Shown piece after piece: positions 59,949 through 64,000 of a stretch of DNA of 64,000 nt. Source of the DNA: Caballeronia sp. dw_276 (lineage in GTDB: Bacteria > Pseudomonadota > Gammaproteobacteria > Burkholderiales > Burkholderiaceae); contig NZ_JAAVUV010000003.1 of NCBI RefSeq assembly GCF_018449635.1, positions 496,001 through 560,000 of the forward strand, written 5' to 3'. Under the pieces are notes generated by a model, which was not told the origin of the DNA, made no database searches, and saw only the letters and a list, made by a program, of their open reading frames with translations. The position numbers and the translations under genes were made by a program. Every line of letters starts with the position of its first letter. Position 1 is the first letter of the stretch.

Positions 59949-60730
59949 CGTGGAATTGAGCGCATCACGGGCACGAGCGCTTCGTGTCCGTCCTGCTGAA
60001 TCAAGGTTAGCGGATAGCCGAACGCGGCGCTTGCGCGCTCGGGTGTGAGGACATCGCGGACGAGTCCGGCATGCGTGTGGCCGGCGCCGTCGAGCAGAAG
60101 AGCGTGCGTGGCGAAACGCCGGGCGAGGTTCAGATCGTGACACGAGAAAATAACGCTGCGTTCGCGCGCGTTGACCCATTCGCTCAACGCTTCGAGGCAA
60201 TCGATCTGATGATGCAAGTCGAGATGCGAGAGGGGTTCATCGAGCAGCAAAAGCGGCGCGTCCTGGCATAGGGTCGCCGCGAGCGATACACGCTGACGCT
60301 CGCCGCCGGAGAGCGACTGGACATCGCGCGATGCAAACGAAGCAAGGCCAAGCGTTTCCAAAGCGGCGTGCGCAGCCGCGCGGTCTGCATCGCTTTCCCA
60401 ACCCCAGCCGGTCAAATGCGGGAAGCGATTGAGCAGGATGGTATCCAGGACGGTGGCGCTGAATGCATCGTGCGAGGCTTGCGGCATCAACGCGCGGCGA
60501 CGCGCCAGCTCATTCGAACGCCATTCCTTGAGCGGTCGTTCATCCAGATAAATCGCGCTTGATGCGTCCTTCGCCAACCCCGCCAGCGCCGATATCAACG
60601 TCGTCTTCCCTGCACCGTTCGGCCCCGCGATGCACCACATCTCGCCGGGCGCGAACGTCTGCGTGAGATCGTTGATCAACACGCGATCCGCCGCGCGCAA
60701 AGTGAGTTGCTTGACATGTAGGCCGTTCAT
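59945..60730 (-). CDS. btuD: cobalamin ABC transporter ATP-binding protein BtuD
   Basis: This 261-aa ABC ATPase has Walker A GPNGAGKTT (residues about 35-43), signature LSGGERQRVSLA, Walker B LLLLDEPLSHLD and the H-loop FSCHDLNL. It belongs to the FepC/BtuD iron-siderophore-B12 subfamily; the context with btuB, btuC and cob genes points to cobalamin. It overlaps btuC upstream (ATGA) and cobT downstream (ATGA). Confidence 0.93.
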   Translation of the reverse strand: MNGLHVKQLTLRAADRVLINDLTQTFAPGEMWCIAGPNGAGKTTLISALAGLAKDASSAIYLDERPLKEWRSNELARRRALMPQASHDAFSATVLDTILLNRFPHLTGWGWESDADRAAAHAALETLGLASFASRDVQSLSGGERQRVSLAATLCQDAPLLLLDEPLSHLDLHHQIDCLEALSEWVNARERSVIFSCHDLNLARRFATHALLLDGAGHTHAGLVRDVLTPERASAAFGYPLTLIQQDGHEALVPVMRSIPR

Positions 60731-61719
60731 CGCGCGCGCCTCAGCAGCATCCACAACAACACCGGAACGCCGATCAACGCCGTAATCACGCCCACGGGCA
60801 ACTGCGCAGGCGCGATCACGGTGCGTGCGATCAGGTCGGCGCCCATCACCGCAAGTCCTCCGGTCAACGCCGATGCCGGCAGCAACATGCGCTGGTCGTT
60901 GCCGAACGCGAGCCTTAACACATGCGGCACGACCAGCCCGATAAACCCGATCGTCCCGGCGGTCGTAACGGCAGCGGCCGCCGCCAGCGACGCCACCAGA
61001 TACACGCGCAAACGCAAACCCACGACGCGCACGCCGAGCGCTTCGGCCGCGATATCGCCACGAAGCAGCACGTTGAGTTGCGGCGCGGCCGGCACGATCG
61101 CGATCAGCGCGACCAGCAACGCGATCAAAGCGGGCCATGGCATCGCGACGCCGTTCAAGTCGCCCGTCAGCCAGAACACCATGCCCCGCAAGCGGTTTTC
61201 AGGCGCAACGGCCAGCATCAAGGTGATCAACGCGCCCCACCCCGCCGCGATCACCGCGCCGGTCAACAACAATCTCGGCGATGCATCCTGCGGTTCGCCA
61301 CGCCACAGCTCGCGCCGGGCGAGGCCGAGGACAAGTAGTATCGATAAAAACGCGCCCGCGAATGCGGCAAGATCGACGCTCCACCATGACATCGAAAACA
61401 GCATCGCGGCGAGCGCGAACGCCGCCGCGCCGCCCGATACGCCAAGCACATATGGTTCAGCCAGCGGATTGCGCAACAACACTTGCAGCAACGCGCCGGC
61501 CATCGCGAGCAACGCGCCCGATGCAAAACCGCCAAGCGCACGCGGCAAACGCAGCGTGCGCACGATTTCATCGAGCACGTCATTACCCGGCGATACAAGC
61601 GCGTGCAGCACGCGCACGGGCGACATGGGCACGCTGCCAATCGCGAGCGACGCAACAAACACGGCAAACGCCGCGAAAGCGAGCGCGATCCAGACGGTCA
61701 CGGCGCGCCGGGCGTCCAT
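60727..61719 (-). CDS. btuC: cobalamin ABC transporter permease BtuC
   Basis: This 330-aa FecCD/BtuC-type permease has about 9-10 membrane helices. It has LRLPRALGGFASGALLAMAGALLQ and RNPLAEPYVLGVSGGAA in the N-terminal half, and TIGFIGLVVPHVLRLAFGND with the coupling loop in the C-terminal half. The ATG at 61719 is used; a GTG at 61734 would overlap the btuB stop (GTGA) and add 5 residues, which fits the coupling seen elsewhere in this operon. It pairs with BtuD and periplasmic BtuF. Confidence 0.93.
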   Translation of the reverse strand: MDARRAVTVWIALAFAAFAVFVASLAIGSVPMSPVRVLHALVSPGNDVLDEIVRTLRLPRALGGFASGALLAMAGALLQVLLRNPLAEPYVLGVSGGAAAFALAAMLFSMSWWSVDLAAFAGAFLSILLVLGLARRELWRGEPQDASPRLLLTGAVIAAGWGALITLMLAVAPENRLRGMVFWLTGDLNGVAMPWPALIALLVALIAIVPAAPQLNVLLRGDIAAEALGVRVVGLRLRVYLVASLAAAAAVTTAGTIGFIGLVVPHVLRLAFGNDQRMLLPASALTGGLAVMGADLIARTVIAPAQLPVGVITALIGVPVLLWMLLRRAR

Positions 61720-61730
61720 GCGTCTAACGC

Positions 61731-63623
61731 TCACCGCTGCTGCCACCCGAGCGTGATGTAGGCACCGCGACGCGGCGTGTTGTACGAATATGCAAGCTGG
61801 TAGTCCTTGTTGAAGACGTTGTCGAGACGCGCGCCGACGTACCACGACTTCGTGATGTCATATCGTGCCGACAGATTCACCAAACCATAACCGCCAAGCG
61901 TCGAATCGAAATCTTCGCGCGCGCCGCTCGTGATCCATTCGCCGCCGACGCGCCAGCCGCCTATCGACCGGTTCACCGCGAGCGTCGCAAAACGCCGGGC
62001 ACGGCGCGTGAGATCCTGCTGGTTGATTTCATCGATGGGATTTTGCAGCGTGAACGACGCGCGGACATCCGTGCGTCCCACGTGGCCCTGCCACGATCCC
62101 TCGAGCCCCTGCACCTTCGCCCGCCCCACATTCTGCGCGATGAAAAACCCGCTGCCATCCGATACGTAATCGATCAGGTTCGTGTAACGCGTCTGGAAGG
62201 CGGTCAGCCGCAAGATGCCGACCGTACTCGATGCATATTGCAACGCGGCTTCGAGCGAATGGCTGCGCTCGGGTTGTATCGATGGATTGCCGCTGAACGG
62301 ATAGTACAGATCGTCGAAGGTCGGCGCGCGGAATGCATCGGAATAGCTGAACGTGGCTTTCCAGTGCGCGTCGAAACGGTAGCCGTAACCGAGGTAATAG
62401 CTGTTGGCGCCGCCGAAATCCGAATACTGGTCGCGTCGCACGTTCGCCTGAAACTGGTTTGCCCCGATGTTGCCCACATATCCCGCGAAACCCGAATTCA
62501 CATGACGATCGGGAGCCGTGACCTGGTCCGAATCAAGCGTCTGATCGAGATGTTCGTAGCCAAATACGAATTTGTGATCCGGCGTCAGTGCAAGGTCGTT
62601 CTGCCACGTGTACTGGTGGTTTTCCGAGTTGAACTTGCTGTTGTACACGCCGTTCAACTGCGTGTCCGCGCGATCCTGACCCTGCGCGACGGTGAAGTGC
62701 GTGGTCCAGTTGTCGGTGATCTTGCCGTTTGCAAAGACCGAAGTGGAACGCACGCGGTTATGCGATTCGTTGTCGTCGGTGGGCTGGCCGTAAGCGTTAT
62801 CGAAACTGTTGATGCCGTTCGACTGCAGGAAACGCACGCCGGCGTCCCATTTATCGCTGAACTGATGACGCAACGTCGCCGATACGCTTTCGTTCAGATA
62901 CCCGTTCGCGTTCGGATTCACATTTGGTGAAGTCGCGGGATCTATCGATGAAAAGCCGTCCGTCTTCTCGCGCGAGAGCGTCACGTTGAACGTGGTGCGG
63001 CCGTCTTTATCGAGCGCGCCGTTCGCGCCGGCCTGCTGGCGCTGCGTGTGATAGCTGCCCACCTCGGTCTCGAAGTTGAAGCGCGGCGGGTGATTGCCAC
63101 CGTCCTTCGTGAATATCTGCACGACCCCGCCAACCGCATTCGACCCATACAGCGCCGACACGTTACCGTTCACCACTTCCACGCGATCGATCTGGTCGAG
63201 CATGAGTTGCGAAAGTTGCGCCGCACCGAGCCCGGCGGACTCGACGCGCACGCCATCTATCAACACAAGCGATTGCGCCGATGACGCGCCGCGCAAGAAC
63301 AAGCTCGCGCTCGAACCCGGGCCGCCGTTGCGCGTGATCTGCGCGCCGGGGGCGAGCGCAAGCAGGCCGGCGACGTCGGTGGCGTTTGAATCGGCGAGGT
63401 CCTGCTGGTCGAAGAGCGTTGTCTGCGCGATAGAATCGGCGAGCGTTTGCGGCGCGCGGGTGGCCGTCACCACGACGGGCAGAAGCATGACGGGGTCGGA
63501 CGCCGCGCCGGAGGAATCCGGAGAGGACTGAGCATTCGCGACAACGGGTAAACTGCCGAAAAGCAGCAGGACAGCGCGGGTAATGGGTGAAACCATGGTT
63601 GCAGGAAGATCCGGTAAAGGCAT
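61731..63623 (-). CDS. btuB: TonB-dependent cobalamin receptor BtuB
   Basis: BtuB takes up cobalamin across the outer membrane, powered by TonB. The precursor (630 aa from 63623) has a signal peptide ending near PVVANAQ and a TonB-box region (MLLPVVVTATRAPQ). The plug domain has ASLFLRGASSAQSLVLIDGV and RVEVVNGNVSALYGSNAVGG; the C-terminal beta-barrel ends RRGAYITLGWQQR. The ATG at 63623 has GGGGAG 10 nt upstream. The ATG at 63596 is the alternative (621 aa) but lacks a ribosome-binding site. It is first in the riboswitch-controlled operon. Confidence 0.94.
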   Translation of the reverse strand: MPLPDLPATMVSPITRAVLLLFGSLPVVANAQSSPDSSGAASDPVMLLPVVVTATRAPQTLADSIAQTTLFDQQDLADSNATDVAGLLALAPGAQITRNGGPGSSASLFLRGASSAQSLVLIDGVRVESAGLGAAQLSQLMLDQIDRVEVVNGNVSALYGSNAVGGVVQIFTKDGGNHPPRFNFETEVGSYHTQRQQAGANGALDKDGRTTFNVTLSREKTDGFSSIDPATSPNVNPNANGYLNESVSATLRHQFSDKWDAGVRFLQSNGINSFDNAYGQPTDDNESHNRVRSTSVFANGKITDNWTTHFTVAQGQDRADTQLNGVYNSKFNSENHQYTWQNDLALTPDHKFVFGYEHLDQTLDSDQVTAPDRHVNSGFAGYVGNIGANQFQANVRRDQYSDFGGANSYYLGYGYRFDAHWKATFSYSDAFRAPTFDDLYYPFSGNPSIQPERSHSLEAALQYASSTVGILRLTAFQTRYTNLIDYVSDGSGFFIAQNVGRAKVQGLEGSWQGHVGRTDVRASFTLQNPIDEINQQDLTRRARRFATLAVNRSIGGWRVGGEWITSGAREDFDSTLGGYGLVNLSARYDITKSWYVGARLDNVFNKDYQLAYSYNTPRRGAYITLGWQQR

Positions 63624-63627
63624 GCGT

Positions 63628-63646
63628 GACCCGCTCCCCGCGGGTC
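63628..63646 (-). promoter_or_regulatory. hairpin presenting the btuB ribosome-binding site
   Basis: A 7-bp perfect stem (63640-63646 with 63628-63634) has the 5-nt loop GGGGA on the minus strand. The loop plus the next base form GGGGAG, the likely Shine-Dalgarno of btuB. It lies about 40 nt downstream of the cobalamin aptamer and may be the expression platform. Direct copies of CATGCGTGAC (63621-63630, 63647-63656) flank it. Confidence 0.5.
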
Positions 63647-63685
63647 CATGCGTGACGAGCGCAGCCGCGAAGCCGTGCTCTCCCC

Positions 63686-63966
63686 AAGGCCGGTATCCGG
63701 GCTGGCGACGCATCGGCCCGCCTTCCCGCGCATTAAACGCAGTGGCATGAGCGTGTCGTCCGCGCCATTTCGGGTCATTTCAGTTAGTGAAATGCCATCA
63801 AACTGCTGTGAGGCGAGCGGAAGTCACGCGTGGAACCGGCTTGCAACTTGCGTTGCGGTCGCTTACCGTTGCGGGGGCAGCGCAGGTTGGCGCGGTCCAG
63901 GCGGACTTTGCTCCCTGCTTCCCGTTTAACTGCGCACGCTGGATCAAGCATGCGCGAGCACCAAGG
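63686..63966 (-). promoter_or_regulatory. cobalamin (adenosylcobalamin) riboswitch
   Basis: On the minus strand, in order: a GGTGC element near 63966, the conserved core TGCCCCCGCAACGGTAAG (about 63858-63875), GCCACTG (the B12 box, 63746-63740), then GGGAAGGCGGG and the closing CCAGCCCGGATACCGGCC (about 63703-63686). Spacing and order match the cobalamin riboswitch class. It lies just upstream of btuB and should lower expression of the btuB-btuC-btuD-cobT-cobS-cobC run when B12 is plentiful. Its 5' edge is close to the window end. Confidence 0.93.
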
Positions 63967-64000
63967 TGCCGCGAGTTTAAGAGCGGCACACGGACCCGTC

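Overview
The window is GC-rich, gene-dense chromosomal DNA from a member of the Burkholderiaceae, most likely the Paraburkholderia/Caballeronia/Burkholderia clade. This is inferred from gene order and product types: minC-minD-minE, a fused HemD-HemX protein, a DUF3460 gene beside scpA-panC-panD, ppc divergent from hemC, and apbC near metG. No rRNA, prophage, insertion sequence or CRISPR array was seen.

Layout. 1-4.4 kb: minCDE, a GNAT acetyltransferase and a methionine aminopeptidase, all on the minus strand. 4.0-5.7 kb: small secreted or lipoprotein genes and an AT-rich patch. 5.8-14.7 kb: tRNA-Ser(CGA), serS, rarA, lolA and ftsK on the minus strand with trxB divergent, the same order as enterobacteria but interrupted by an NCS1 permease (CytX-like). 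14.9-19.2 kb: Smr protein, TRIC-type membrane protein, PIMT-like methyltransferase, rhodanese and TolC. 19.3-27 kb: the haem operon hemC-hemDX-hemY, divergent from ppc. 27-30.4 kb: a methyltransferase divergent from an XRE/MmyB regulator around a perfect 16-bp palindrome, then an ECF sigma/anti-sigma pair. 30.5-34 kb: argH, a winged-helix/MNT plus HEPN gene pair with two tandem operator-like inverted repeats, and a bestrophin-like protein. 34-42.5 kb: PLP amino-acid decarboxylase, dcd, a SodC-like lipoprotein that has lost most metal ligands, apbC, an OmpA-family lipoprotein and metG. 42.5-48.5 kb: tamA-tamB. 48.9-52.6 kb: DUF3460, scpA, panC, panD, an orphan ParA and a PaaI-type thioesterase. 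52.6-64 kb: a vitamin B12 locus.

How the genes work together. The B12 locus joins late corrinoid assembly (cobQ, cobU, cbiB, cobD, cobC, cobS, cobT) to uptake (btuB, btuC, btuD, btuF). The minus-strand btuB-btuC-btuD-cobT-cobS-cobC run is tightly coupled, with overlapping or nearly touching genes. It is preceded by a clear cobalamin riboswitch, followed by a hairpin that presents the likely btuB ribosome-binding site. Corrin-ring synthesis genes are not in the window.

The best candidates for less-described biology are the HTH-MNT/HEPN pair with its 21-bp-phased operators, the XRE/methyltransferase palindrome switch, a possible small RNA ending near 28817 on the minus strand, and the SodC-like pseudo-enzyme.
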